Source: JBMNMU01 sp050953505 (lineage in GTDB: Bacteria > Bacillota > Clostridia > Peptostreptococcales > Anaerovoracaceae). From it: a stretch of DNA of 64,000 nt. Shown here in pieces: positions 32,206 to 41,363 of the stretch (its first letter is position 1; every line of letters starts with the position of its first letter). The stretch is taken from assembly GCA_050953505.1 (NCBI GenBank), contig JBMNMU010000001.1:2356001-2420000 (forward strand), written 5' to 3'. The position numbers and the translations under genes are program-made. Below the pieces are notes generated by a model. It was not told the DNA's origin and did not search any database. It was given only the letters and a program-made list of their open reading frames with translations.

Positions 32206-34017
32206 ATGAATAACAAATTTATACAAATTACAGGAAATATCATTAAGAATATGTTCCAGGTTATCATGAATGCAAATACGACCATCGTTTTATGTGATAA
32301 GAATTGTAAGGTCCTTGAGGTTTGGTGGAATGTAGGGTCTAAGCAAGAGTATACCTTGGACATAAAAGTAGGTGACGATTTCCATGAAGAAAACATGGGA
32401 GTCAATAGTGTCTTTCTCGCCTTGCAGAACAACTCTCTCACTGAGACTAAAGAGGGAGAGCAGATTTTAAATCGAACAAAGGATATGTACAGTATTGCCA
32501 CTCCTATTCGCAACGCCTATGATGAGGTTATCGCCTGCCTTGGTGTGTTCGGGCCAAAGGATGCCAATCTGAATTTTATCAGAGGGGTTCTTAAGATTAC
32601 TGCTTCGGCGGTGGAAGGCCAATGGAAATCAGTAGAACTAAGGTCTGATTACGATAAAGTATATAATCAGCTAATGGGTACTATGGAAACCATTCCATTA
32701 GGAACGATAGTAACAGATAAAAATATGACTATTATTCATGCCAATGATGCAACGCTGAAAATTTTTGATATGGATCTAGATAGTATCATCGGCAAAAATC
32801 TAGATGATTATTTAAATACAGGAAACTTCTTTCACGATATGATGAGAGAAGGAAAAACCATGTTCGATGAAGAAATGACCTTCGACATGCCAGATGGAAC
32901 CATTAAATGTGAAGTCATCGTGTCTCTCGTAAAAGGGGGAGAAAGAGAAGGTGTTCAGGGGCTGGTGGTCAAGCTAAAAAACACAGAGTACATGTACAAA
33001 TTTAAAAAAAGTAAGGACGACAATAAAGCATACTTTAATTTTGAAGATATCATAGGCCACTCCTCGGCTCTTCAGGAGGCCATCAGGCTAGGAAAAATTG
33101 CAGCAAGGAGTACTACCAACGTACTGATTACTGGTGAAAGCGGCACAGGGAAGGAACTGTTTGCCCAATCCATACATAACCATAGCTCTAGAAGAGAGGG
33201 CCCCTTTGTGGCTGTCAACTGCGGCGCGCTGCCCGGTGGGCTAATTGAAAGTGAACTCTTTGGATACGAAGGGGGAGCTTTTACAGGAGCAAGGAAGGAA
33301 GGTCAGAAAGGAAAATTCGAGCAAGCCAACGGGGGAACCCTGTTTTTAGATGAGATCGGTGACATGCCCATCGGTGAGCAGGTTAGGCTCCTTCGAGTTT
33401 TACAAAACAAAGAAATAGTAAGAGTGGGAGGAACCCGGCCCATTAAGATCAATGTGAGAATTATTGCTGCTACCAACAGGGATATTGAGGAATTGGTAAG
33501 GGAGAAAAAATTCAGAAGTGATCTTTATTATAGGCTTAATGTGTTTTCCATTCCTATTCCTACCCTGAATGAACGAATAGAAGATATTATTCCCATTAGC
33601 GATATGTTTGTAAAGCGCTATAGCGTTCTAACAAACAAAGAAGTGGTGGGTATAGACGATGAAGCCAGGCAGGCCCTCATGAATCATCATTGGGCCGGTA
33701 ATGTAAGAGAACTGGAAAATGTGATAGAAAGAGCTGTGAATATTACTCGAAACAATATGATCGGCATTAAGGATCTCCCTACAGGATTTGAAAAGAATCT
33801 GGCTCCTTATAATAGAAAACCTTCCTATTATGAAGAAGATGAAGATTTGACCATTGTTCAAGCTTTAGAACGAGATGCTATCGTAGAAACCTTGAATATT
33901 TGCAAGGGGAATATTAGCAAATCTGCAGAGATTCTTGGCATTGGGCGAAGATCCCTTTACCGGAGGCTTGCAGAATACGGGATTGATAGCAAGAAATACA
34001 AGTATAATAAAGGCTAA
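32206..34017 (+). CDS. Sigma-54-dependent transcriptional activator (GAF-like, PAS, AAA+, Fis HTH)
   Basis: A 603-residue enhancer-binding protein. Residues 1-145 form a GAF-like sensor domain, about 150-265 a PAS domain (METIPLGTIVTDKNMTIIHA), and about 280-520 the AAA+ domain with Walker A GESGTGKE (about 309-316) and the sigma-54 contact loop GAFTGA (about 357-362). A Fis-type HTH is at 555-595 (NISKSAEILGIGRRSLYRRL). No receiver domain is present, so control is by direct ligand sensing, as in AcoR/PrpR-type regulators. The TRAP transporter downstream has a -24/-12 promoter and is the likely target. The start follows CGAAGGGAG. Confidence 0.94.
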   Translation: MNNKFIQITGNIIKNMFQVIMNANTTIVLCDKNCKVLEVWWNVGSKQEYTLDIKVGDDFHEENMGVNSVFLALQNNSLTETKEGEQILNRTKDMYSIATPIRNAYDEVIACLGVFGPKDANLNFIRGVLKITASAVEGQWKSVELRSDYDKVYNQLMGTMETIPLGTIVTDKNMTIIHANDATLKIFDMDLDSIIGKNLDDYLNTGNFFHDMMREGKTMFDEEMTFDMPDGTIKCEVIVSLVKGGEREGVQGLVVKLKNTEYMYKFKKSKDDNKAYFNFEDIIGHSSALQEAIRLGKIAARSTTNVLITGESGTGKELFAQSIHNHSSRREGPFVAVNCGALPGGLIESELFGYEGGAFTGARKEGQKGKFEQANGGTLFLDEIGDMPIGEQVRLLRVLQNKEIVRVGGTRPIKINVRIIAATNRDIEELVREKKFRSDLYYRLNVFSIPIPTLNERIEDIIPISDMFVKRYSVLTNKEVVGIDDEARQALMNHHWAGNVRELENVIERAVNITRNNMIGIKDLPTGFEKNLAPYNRKPSYYEEDEDLTIVQALERDAIVETLNICKGNISKSAEILGIGRRSLYRRLAEYGIDSKKYKYNKG

Positions 34018-34257
34018 CCAACCTGCCCGAGGAGGATAGCTTAAGTGTGAGGCTGACACCTTGTTTGTTTTTTAACTACCCTGAGCAAAAAGAAGTAAGC
34101 TCATGGGCACGGCTCAGTTGAGAAAGCCATATTATGACCCGTACCCGTGTATAAGACTTACAGGAATGTTATCATTAATAAGACATTTATTATAAAAATT
34201 GCGATAAAAAATATCTTTTAACAAAAAAATGTAGAAATATAGGGAACAATATCACTC

Positions 34258-34299
34258 TGCCCGGTGGAAATGTGCGAATAAGCACATGAGCACCGGGCA
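34258..34299. terminator. Hairpin downstream of the sigma-54 activator
   Basis: TGCCCGGTG and CACCGGGCA form a 9-bp perfect stem, with TGTGC/GCACA inside it, followed by TTTGCG. Probably the activator terminator, although the U-tract is poor. Confidence 0.5.
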
Positions 34300-34424
34300 T
34301 TTGCGCGTATATGACAAAAAATATACAAAACAAGTTTTCTAGCCAACCCGACCTGAAAATCAAATAATGAGAAAATTGCCAAATATCACATAGTTTTTAT
34401 ACTAATCAAGCCTTTTATGAAATG

Positions 34425-34440
34425 TTGGCATAGTTATTGC
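34425..34440 (+). promoter_or_regulatory. Sigma-54 (-24/-12) promoter of the TRAP operon
   Basis: TTGGCATAGTTATTGC has GG and GC at the required spacing and matches the TTGGCAN6TTGC consensus closely. It lies about 66 bases before the dctP start and is preceded by a sigma-54 activator gene. Confidence 0.88.
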
Positions 34441-34506
34441 TTTAACAAAAGGTGATAATAATATTTATTATACTCAAAATTTTACAATTATTATGAGGAG
34501 GGTACT

Positions 34507-35577
34507 ATGAACAAGAAAATTATCAGTATTTTGCTAATTATGCTCTTAGCTATGACCGCTATGGTAGGTTGTGGCGGTAGCGGTGGCGATGCGGAGCCAG
34601 TAGATTCAGGTAATGGAAGCGCTGGTGAAGGATTGGGAGATCCGGTTAGCTTAACCCTAGGACATCCGTACACCACTACAGATTATCGTGGTGCAGCCAT
34701 GGATTTCTTCGCTCAGAAAGTAAGTGAACTATCTGACGGAAACATCACAGTTAGCGTATTTCCATCAGGTACACTGACTACATCTCAGGATGCTCTTAAA
34801 TCTGTAGCGTCAGGCAGTGCTGATATGGCCATTGGGGCATTGTCCTTTAGCTCGTCAGAAGTTCCTGCATTACTTCCTCTCGATATAGGTGGAATTTATG
34901 ACCCTGCATACTTTGATGAAACCGTAGAAGCAATCATGCCTGTTATGGACAAAATCATGGCAACTCAGAATCAAAAGATTCTTTATATGCCAGATGAAAC
35001 CAACATGATATTCTACTTGAATAAAGATAAAGCAAGAGAAGTACATAGTCCTGCTGATATCAGCAACCTTCGTTTAAGAGACCACGGACTATGGATTGGT
35101 AAAACCATCGCTTCTTACGGCGCTAGTCCTATGACTATCGTTCCAGCAGACTTAACGGTTGCACTGGAAAGAGGAACAGTTGATGGCGGATATACTGGAT
35201 GGGGATTCTACTATACATTTAGGCTACATGAATCTGCACCTAGCATCAGCTATACCGAAATTGGTAAATCTGCAATGGCACCTTGTACTATCAATTTAGA
35301 CAAGTGGAACAGCATGACAGCAGAACAGCAAGCTATCGTAGAAGAAGCAATGGCTTTAGCTACTGAATATGGTAATGAGAAGCTTCAGGAAAACTGGGAG
35401 AGCCTTGTGGCAGATGTTGAAGCTGCAGGTGGTTCCATATACTATTTGACCAAAGAAGAAAACCAGGCTTTCGTTGATGCAGCAGCTCCTCTAATTGAGG
35501 AAGCTAGAGAAGCAACAGATGATTTGGGAAGAGAACTGATTGATGCACTTCTCTCTGCTCCTTCCAACTACAGATAA
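34507..35577 (+). CDS. dctP: TRAP transporter substrate-binding lipoprotein (DctP family)
   Basis: A 356-residue extracytoplasmic binding protein. The signal peptide ends in a lipobox (AMVGC, Cys22), so it is lipid anchored. A Gly/Ser-rich linker precedes the DctP fold, with GHPYTTTDYRGAAMDFFAQK at the N-terminal lobe, the hinge LRLRDHGLWIG (about 186), and GTVDGGYTGWGFYY near 230. DctP proteins bind carboxylates, including aromatic ones, through a conserved Arg; Arg in the LRLRDH region may serve this. It is the first gene of the unit dctP-dctQ-dctM-amidohydrolase behind a sigma-54 promoter. Confidence 0.95.
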   Translation: MNKKIISILLIMLLAMTAMVGCGGSGGDAEPVDSGNGSAGEGLGDPVSLTLGHPYTTTDYRGAAMDFFAQKVSELSDGNITVSVFPSGTLTTSQDALKSVASGSADMAIGALSFSSSEVPALLPLDIGGIYDPAYFDETVEAIMPVMDKIMATQNQKILYMPDETNMIFYLNKDKAREVHSPADISNLRLRDHGLWIGKTIASYGASPMTIVPADLTVALERGTVDGGYTGWGFYYTFRLHESAPSISYTEIGKSAMAPCTINLDKWNSMTAEQQAIVEEAMALATEYGNEKLQENWESLVADVEAAGGSIYYLTKEENQAFVDAAAPLIEEAREATDDLGRELIDALLSAPSNYR

Positions 35578-35678
35578 ATACACAACTAGACACATACCCA
35601 GATGACATAAAATCGCGCTACTAACAAGGGCTGTGATTAAAACAGCCCTTCTTTATAAGCAAGGAGGCTTGTTACAAA

Positions 35679-36164
35679 ATGAATGTATTTAAAACATTCA
35701 ACAAAATTTTAGGGTATATATCGGGCACATTAATTGGAATTTCTGCTCTTGTCATGCTATATGATGTAATTACTCGATATATACTTAAATCCCCCTCCCT
35801 CTATGCCAGCTATGCTGCGGCATTTTTAATGCTAGGAGCTGTTTTCCTGGGCACGTCATATGCTCTACAGGCTGGAGGGCATGTCAATGTAGAAGTTATT
35901 GTTGACAAAGTGAAACCTTTGCCTAGAAAGATATTGCTGACCATTGGTTACCTTGTGTCCATGGTGTTTGTATTTTTCCTATCAAGGGCTTGCTTGTCAT
36001 TTACCATTAGAGCCTTTGAAAATTCATGGAGGGCACAGGGTAACTTTCCCATACCTTCCGTTATCCTATACGGAACCATGTTTGCGGGCACTGCTCTTCT
36101 TTTTATCACCCTTATTGTTACAATCATTGATCTGTGGATGAAGAAGAAAGAAGGTGTTGCGTAA
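35679..36164 (+). CDS. dctQ: TRAP transporter small permease (DctQ family)
   Basis: A 161-residue integral membrane protein with four helices (about 12-32, 45-65, 85-107 and 130-150), the normal DctQ plan. The segment YASYAAAFLMLGAVFLGTSY is characteristic. It pairs with the large DctM subunit. The stop codon overlaps the dctM start by one base (TAATG), so the subunits are translationally coupled. AAGGAGG precedes the ATG. Confidence 0.93.
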   Translation: MNVFKTFNKILGYISGTLIGISALVMLYDVITRYILKSPSLYASYAAAFLMLGAVFLGTSYALQAGGHVNVEVIVDKVKPLPRKILLTIGYLVSMVFVFFLSRACLSFTIRAFENSWRAQGNFPIPSVILYGTMFAGTALLFITLIVTIIDLWMKKKEGVA

Positions 36165-37474
36165 TGGATCCCGTGTTAATCATCGTATTTATTGCTTTAT
36201 TAATCGTATTGTTTATCGGAACGCCCATTTCTTTAGGAGTTGGATTTCTAGGTGTAGCTGGCATACTGGTATTTTTGCCACCACAATTAATGGATCAGCT
36301 GGCCTTAATTACATATAATCAGACAACAAGCATGACCACATTAATGATTCCCCTATACATTTTGATGGCTGAGTTTTTGGCCAATTCAAATATCGCAGCG
36401 GACTTATTTGAAGTAATCAGTAGAAGGCTTAAAAGGATACCTGCCAACCTGGCAGTCAGCAGTATCGTGGCCAGCGCATTATTCTCTGCTTTATGCGGGT
36501 CAGCACCTGCTACAGCAGCTACCATGGGGAGAATCAGTATTCCTACCATGCTGAAAAAAGGATATAGCAAAGCAATAGCTGGTGGAACCCAGGCAGCTGG
36601 TGGGAATCTAGGAATCTTAATTCCTCCCTCAATTAACCTGATTATATACGGGATGATTACTGAAACCTCTGTTGCGAAGCTCTTTATGGGTGGTATGGTT
36701 CCCGGCATCATGCTGGCGGTGATGATGATTGCCTATGTTATGATCCGGTCAAAGGTTGATCCTAAAATGATCGTTCCTCCTATGGAAACTGAGGAAGAAA
36801 AAGCTTTTGAAAAAAATCAATCCTGGCTAGTTGACATCACCACAGTAGGGCCAATGGTTCTTTTAATTGCCATTATCTTTTTCACATTGTACTCTGGCGT
36901 TGCAACAGCAACAGAAAGCGCAGCCATCGGAGCGGTACTAGCAGGTGTCATTGTTATTCTTCAGCGTAGAATGACGAAGAAATGTCTCCAAAAAACCCTG
37001 CTCAACACCACATCAACCACCTGTATGATCTTGTTCTTGATGTTTGGTGGACTGATATTTGCCCTGTTCCTCACTGCCATGGGATTACCTCAACAGCTTT
37101 CCGCTTTCGTATTGGGAGCTAGCCCCAACCCTTGGGTGATATTTATCATTGTTAATATTATATTCTTGATTCTGGGCATGTTCCTAGAGCCACTGAGCAT
37201 TATGATGATTGTTCTGCCATTCGTGTTCCCCTTCATGCAACAGCTTGGATTTGATCCAGTTTGGTTAGGTGTTGTTCTAACAATCAATTGTGCAATTGGT
37301 ATGATTACACCACCAGTAGGATTGAATATTTTTGTACTGAAAGGTGCCACGGGCCTGCCTACAGGAGAAATCATTAGAGGAGTTATTCCTTACATCATCA
37401 TTTTCCTACTAGGCATTGTGTTGATATCCATATTCCCATCAATTGCTTTGTTCCTGCCAAATAGCATGGCTTAA
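36164..37474 (+). CDS. dctM: TRAP transporter large permease (DctM family)
   Basis: A 436-residue sodium-driven permease with about 12 membrane segments. Family motifs include GTPISLGVGFLG near the start, LCGSAPATAATMGRISIPTM near 117 and GGNLGILIPPSINLIIYG near 150; the second repeat has GMFLEPLSIMMIVLPFVFP near 340. I take the ATG overlapping the dctQ stop as the start; an in-frame ATG 30 bases upstream would overlap dctQ by more and lacks a better ribosome site. A G/C hairpin (37533-37556) lies after the stop and may partly separate the amidohydrolase gene. Confidence 0.94.
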   Translation: MDPVLIIVFIALLIVLFIGTPISLGVGFLGVAGILVFLPPQLMDQLALITYNQTTSMTTLMIPLYILMAEFLANSNIAADLFEVISRRLKRIPANLAVSSIVASALFSALCGSAPATAATMGRISIPTMLKKGYSKAIAGGTQAAGGNLGILIPPSINLIIYGMITETSVAKLFMGGMVPGIMLAVMMIAYVMIRSKVDPKMIVPPMETEEEKAFEKNQSWLVDITTVGPMVLLIAIIFFTLYSGVATATESAAIGAVLAGVIVILQRRMTKKCLQKTLLNTTSTTCMILFLMFGGLIFALFLTAMGLPQQLSAFVLGASPNPWVIFIIVNIIFLILGMFLEPLSIMMIVLPFVFPFMQQLGFDPVWLGVVLTINCAIGMITPPVGLNIFVLKGATGLPTGEIIRGVIPYIIIFLLGIVLISIFPSIALFLPNSMA

Positions 37475-37584
37475 TCATCTATAGCTGCTATATCAACTAA
37501 CCCCAGCAGCTAGCAAATAAAAATTTAAATTTAAGGGGGGATTTCCCTCCCCCCTTGGGTTAATGTACTCAAAATTAGTATTCT

Positions 37585-37642
37585 GACCCAAAATTTTAGA
37601 AAATCCTGCACCTTGCAAGATAGGATTTACAAATTTAGGGTC
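37585..37642 (+). promoter_or_regulatory. Leader hairpin before the amidohydrolase gene
   Basis: Nested inverted repeats: GACCC (37585) with GGGTC (37638) outside and AAATCCT (37601) with AGGATTT (37622) inside. It lies about 25 bases before AAGGAGG. It could be an attenuator or a processing site, and its inner part resembles the tandem repeats at 42.9-43.6 kb. Confidence 0.4.
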
Positions 37643-37675
37643 TTATATAGTAATTAATTTTAAGGAGGATTTACA

Positions 37676-38653
37676 ATGAAAAACAAAATCGGTTTAGAAG
37701 AAACCTTTGCTATTGCGGAAACTCTAGGTTGTTCCGAAAAGTATTTCCCAAAGGATGTGTGGCCAAAATTTGCAGCAGCCATTACAAACTTAATGGATGA
37801 ACGTATTCAATTAATGGATGAAAACGGAATGGAGATCATGGTTCTATCCTTGAACTCACCAGCTATTCAGGCGATTTACAACAAAAAAGAAGCCATAGAG
37901 GTGGCTAAGAAAGCCAACGACACCATGGCAGAGGCTATGCAAAAGTATCCAACAAGATTCCAGGGCTTGGCAGCTTTACCTTTACAAGATCCAGATGCGG
38001 CTATCTTAGAAGCTCAGCGTGCTGTTAAAGAATTAGGATGCGTAGGGGTTTTAGCAAACGGATATTCTCAGATTGATACAGAAGACAACTACCTATACCT
38101 TGATGATCCTATTTATCGTCCTTTCTGGGCTGAATTGGAGAAATTAAATGTTCCTTTCTACCTACATCCACGTGAGCCAATGCCATGCAATAATGGAAGC
38201 GTAGATGGTCATCCATGGCTGAACGGTGCTGCTTGGACCTTCGGTGTAGAGACTGCTGTTCATGCACTAAGATTGATTTGTAGTGGATTATATGACGAGT
38301 TTCCAAACTTAAAAATGATCCTAGGTCACTTAGGAGAAACCTTACCTTGGACTATGTGGAGAATCTCTAACCGTATGAAGAGGGAAGGCAGAGGGGCTCC
38401 TATCAAGCTGACTGTATCTGATTACTTGCTGAAGAATTTCTGGTACACCACCAGTGGCCATCACCGTACTCAGACCTTGGTTAACACCATGTCAGAAATT
38501 GGTTCAGACAGAATTCTATTTGCAACAGATTTCCCATTTGAATCTGTACCTGAAGCGTGCGAATGGTTTGACAACTGCTCTATCAGCGAAAATGACAGAA
38601 TTAAGATCGGGCGTACTAACGCAATCAACCTATTTAACCTAGACTTAGAATAA
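37676..38653 (+). CDS. Dihydroxybenzoate decarboxylase-like amidohydrolase (ACMSD family)
   Basis: A 325-residue metal-dependent enzyme of the amidohydrolase-2/ACMSD family. It resembles, from memory, gamma-resorcylate (2,6-dihydroxybenzoate) and 2,3-dihydroxybenzoate decarboxylases along its whole length, with the same length. Expected metal and catalytic residues are present: Glu8 in GLEETFAI, His164 in FYLHPREP, His218 in LGHLGE and Asp285 in FATDFPFE. Residue 10 is Thr, where relatives have His or Ala. It would decarboxylate (or carboxylate) a hydroxylated aromatic acid in the cytoplasm. Position behind the TRAP genes suggests the transporter imports its substrate. TAAGGAGGA precedes the ATG. 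Confidence 0.82.
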   Translation: MKNKIGLEETFAIAETLGCSEKYFPKDVWPKFAAAITNLMDERIQLMDENGMEIMVLSLNSPAIQAIYNKKEAIEVAKKANDTMAEAMQKYPTRFQGLAALPLQDPDAAILEAQRAVKELGCVGVLANGYSQIDTEDNYLYLDDPIYRPFWAELEKLNVPFYLHPREPMPCNNGSVDGHPWLNGAAWTFGVETAVHALRLICSGLYDEFPNLKMILGHLGETLPWTMWRISNRMKREGRGAPIKLTVSDYLLKNFWYTTSGHHRTQTLVNTMSEIGSDRILFATDFPFESVPEACEWFDNCSISENDRIKIGRTNAINLFNLDLE

Positions 38654-39237
38654 AAGCCCAGCCACCAGACCGAGAGATGATTGGCTGTGGCCGCCAGCCA
38701 CCAGACCGAGAGATGATTGGCTGTGGCCGTATCGCCGGCCGGCCACTGACTGTGTGGCCTCGTGCCGGCCAATCATCTCTCGGTCTCTGGCCTTGGCCGT
38801 CATGGAACCGCCCTACAATGAGAGAGTTTTCTTCTCCTCTATTATATATGTTTTAGTGATTCAAAGTGCCGCCATGCAGAAATGCTAGGTGGCATTTTGG
38901 CATTGCTACGTTGTTGCGTTGTGGTGTTTTGGCATCAGTTTACATGAGAGGGCATTTACGTTTATGTGCTGGCGGTATTTTTATTGCCCATTCTTGTAGC
39001 ATGTATAAAATTATGCTATTATTAAACTGTCCTGTAGCATACATTTTAATAAGCCAAGGAATCGGCGAAAAAGCTAGATACTTAACAGGAAAAATGGGTA
39101 TAAATAATCTAGCATGAGATTAATTATTTATGAGGGTTATTGGGTTTATTTGACTAATTGGGAAGGGCCCGAATGATTTCTACAGGTGCAATAACATACT
39201 TTTATATATTACGACATAAAGAATAGGGGGGAGTACC
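38654..39237. other. Intergenic region with palindromic repeat cluster
   Basis: 584 bases. The first 150 hold three copies of the ACCGAGAGATGA repeat (listed separately). The remainder is non-coding; a short open frame at 38866-39117 has no ribosome site and looks random. Confidence 0.55.
38659..38799. repeat. ACCGAGAGATGA repeat family, locus 1 (two direct plus one inverted copy)
   Basis: A 36-bp unit beginning CAGCCACCAGACCGAGAGA is repeated in tandem at 38659-38694 and 38695-38730 with one difference, and an inverted copy lies at 38764-38799. Transcribed, the inverted copy would pair with either direct copy in a long stem. Related to 51705-51776 and 58742-58773. Confidence 0.9.
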
Positions 39238-39666
39238 ATGAAGGATATAATGCTAAAAATAATTGGGAAACAATATAATACAGGCGAGGAAGAGAACTTG
39301 ATGGAGTTCGTGACAGAAGGAAAATATTATGAAAAGGGCGATTCTGTTTATCTAGTTTATGATGAAAGCCAGTTTTCAGGTATGGAGGGCTGTACTACAA
39401 GCTTAAAAATTACCGGAGATAAGATAAAGATGATTCGTTTCGGTGAAAATGTAGGAATAGATACAGAAATCGAATTTGAAAAAGGCAAGAGATTTAAAGG
39501 GTATTATGAGACGCCTTATGGTGCCATTGAAATGGAAGTGCTAACCAATGAGGTTGTTAATAATATTGAATCAGCAAGTGTAAGTGGTTCTTTAAATATC
39601 GATTATCATATTAGTCTCAGAGGCCTTACAGAAGGGCGAAATAAACTGGACATCCAGATTATGTAG
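39238..39666 (+). CDS. DUF1934 family protein
   Basis: A 142-residue protein of the DUF1934 (YwiB-like) family, predicted calycin-like beta-barrels of unknown function. Family features are the start KIIGKQY, the strand pair KYYEKGDSVYLVYDES, GMEGCTTSLKITGDKIKMIR, and the glycine/acid-rich hairpin FKGYYETPYGAIEM. GGGGGGAG precedes the ATG. The protease gene follows after 8 bases, so the two are probably co-transcribed. Confidence 0.85.
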   Translation: MKDIMLKIIGKQYNTGEEENLMEFVTEGKYYEKGDSVYLVYDESQFSGMEGCTTSLKITGDKIKMIRFGENVGIDTEIEFEKGKRFKGYYETPYGAIEMEVLTNEVVNNIESASVSGSLNIDYHISLRGLTEGRNKLDIQIM

Positions 39667-39674
39667 GAGGAATT

Positions 39675-41147
39675 ATGGATCCGTATAAAGCTAGAAAAGC
39701 AGCGAAAATAATTGCTATCGTTGTAGCCATTGCAATGATAGTAACCTCTTTCTCATTTGTTATCCTAGTTCCAGCTATGTTTGGAATGGAAGGCTCTGTA
39801 GTTTATGCAGAGGAAGCCCGTGTAAAGGAAGGTTGGGCTGTAGATCCGGAGGAGCTAGAGCAATTCATCCTTTACATACAAAAAAATTATAAGGACGAAA
39901 TAACTTACGAAGAGTTAGTAAGTGGCGCTTTTTCAGGGGTCATCGATGCACTTGGTGACCCTTATAGCGTTTATTATAAAAGCCCTGATGAAAGTGAAAG
40001 CTTTATAGAATCAGTGTCAGGCGAGTTTTCCGGTGTAGGCGTCAGCTTAGAAGATTATCATGGACAGTGCCGTGTAGTGGCGCCGATAGCAGGGACCCCT
40101 GCAGAGAAAGCAGGTATACTAAGCGGAGACATTATTATTAAAGTTGACGATATAGATGTTCAATCAAAATCCCTTGATGAAATAGTATCCATGATGCGTG
40201 GGGAATCAGGCACCAATGTAAGTGTTACTGTTAAAAGAGGGGATAAGGTATTGGTATTCCATATGGTTCGAGACGCGATTAAAAATGTTTCTGTTAAATA
40301 CGAGCTTCTGGAAGACAATATAGGATACATTCAAATTACCAGCTTTGATAAAGATACCCATTTGGAGTTTAAGGCAGCTAGAATAAGCTTAGCCAATAAG
40401 GGCGCCAGGGCATTTATCATTGATTTAAGAAATAACCCAGGCGGGTTGATTAATCCTGCTGTAGATATTGCAAACCAGTTAATGCCGGAGGGGCCAATTA
40501 CCCATTTTGCACAAAAGGGCACCATTGTAGAGACCCTTTACGCCTCGGGCCAGGTTGCTACAAAGCTTCCCATTGTAGTACTTGTAAACAAAGGTACGGC
40601 AAGTGCTTCAGAGATTTTGGCAGGTGCTTTTCAAGATAGTGGAATAGCTAAAGTGGTTGGAACAACTACCTATGGTAAGGGTGTTGCACAGCAAATTTCT
40701 ACATTAAAAAATGGAGCAACCTTTAAGCTTTCAAACTATTACTTCTTGACCCCAAATCAAAAGAAAATTGATCAAGTAGGCATACAGCCTGACTATACCA
40801 TTGATAATCAAGAGAATGCCTTTGCAGATGTACTGCTGCAGGAATATGTGGACTTTGCACCTATGAATGAGAAGGTAAAACCAAAACCTGGCAGCATGGG
40901 GTTGAATGTTTTCGGCGCTCAGCAAAGATTGGATATGATTGGCTATGATGTTCCCATCAATGGAATGATGGACCCAGCAACAGTTGCTGCAGTACATAAA
41001 TTTCAGAAGGAGCAAGGCCTTTACGCCTATGGAACCTTGGATTATGCCACCATGTCCACATTGGAAAAGGCAACAGTGGATTACATAACCAATAGCAAGT
41101 CGGGTGGGGATCTTCAGTTAGAAAAGGCTATTAGCTTGCTACAATAA
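39675..41147 (+). CDS. S41 family C-terminal processing peptidase with PDZ and peptidoglycan-binding domains
   Basis: A 490-residue CtpA-type serine protease. It has an N-terminal membrane anchor (about 12-37), a PDZ domain (about 110-190, GEFSGVGVSLEDYHGQ), and the S41 catalytic domain with the Ser in NKGTASASE (about residue 311) and the Lys in TYGKGVAQ (about 336). A C-terminal peptidoglycan-binding domain follows (about 410-465, LNVFGAQQRLDMIGYD). It acts outside the membrane on cell-envelope or, in spore formers, forespore proteins. The architecture is that of many clostridial CtpA proteases. Confidence 0.94.
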   Translation: MDPYKARKAAKIIAIVVAIAMIVTSFSFVILVPAMFGMEGSVVYAEEARVKEGWAVDPEELEQFILYIQKNYKDEITYEELVSGAFSGVIDALGDPYSVYYKSPDESESFIESVSGEFSGVGVSLEDYHGQCRVVAPIAGTPAEKAGILSGDIIIKVDDIDVQSKSLDEIVSMMRGESGTNVSVTVKRGDKVLVFHMVRDAIKNVSVKYELLEDNIGYIQITSFDKDTHLEFKAARISLANKGARAFIIDLRNNPGGLINPAVDIANQLMPEGPITHFAQKGTIVETLYASGQVATKLPIVVLVNKGTASASEILAGAFQDSGIAKVVGTTTYGKGVAQQISTLKNGATFKLSNYYFLTPNQKKIDQVGIQPDYTIDNQENAFADVLLQEYVDFAPMNEKVKPKPGSMGLNVFGAQQRLDMIGYDVPINGMMDPATVAAVHKFQKEQGLYAYGTLDYATMSTLEKATVDYITNSKSGGDLQLEKAISLLQ

Positions 41148-41221
41148 CTAGGAAGAACTGCCTCAACGCCAAAATATTTGGAATTGAGCATTGTAAAAAA
41201 GAATAAAATATAGACTTTTCT

Positions 41222-41254
41222 AGAAGCAGTGTAACATCTGCTTCTAATTTTTTA
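41222..41254 (+). terminator. Terminator after the S41 peptidase
   Basis: AGAAGCAG and CTGCTTCT stem, 8-base loop, then AATTTTTT. Confidence 0.85.
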
Positions 41255-41293
41255 TCTATAAATATCCGAGAATTTTATTGAATAGAAGTGTAA

Positions 41294-41335
41294 ACTAAAA
41301 GTTGGGGCATCTGATTTTTTCTCAGGCGCCCCAAC
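41294..41335 (-). terminator. Terminator after the DUF1846 gene
   Basis: On the minus strand GTTGGGGC...GCCCCAAC with an inner CTGA/TCAG pair, followed by TTTTAG. Confidence 0.75.
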
Positions 41336-41363
41336 ATTTATTATCCAGTAGGTTTTTTATATT

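Noticed and set aside
38866..39117. 83-codon plus-strand frame after the palindromic repeats
   Set aside because: No ribosome binding site, unusual composition and no recognisable motif.
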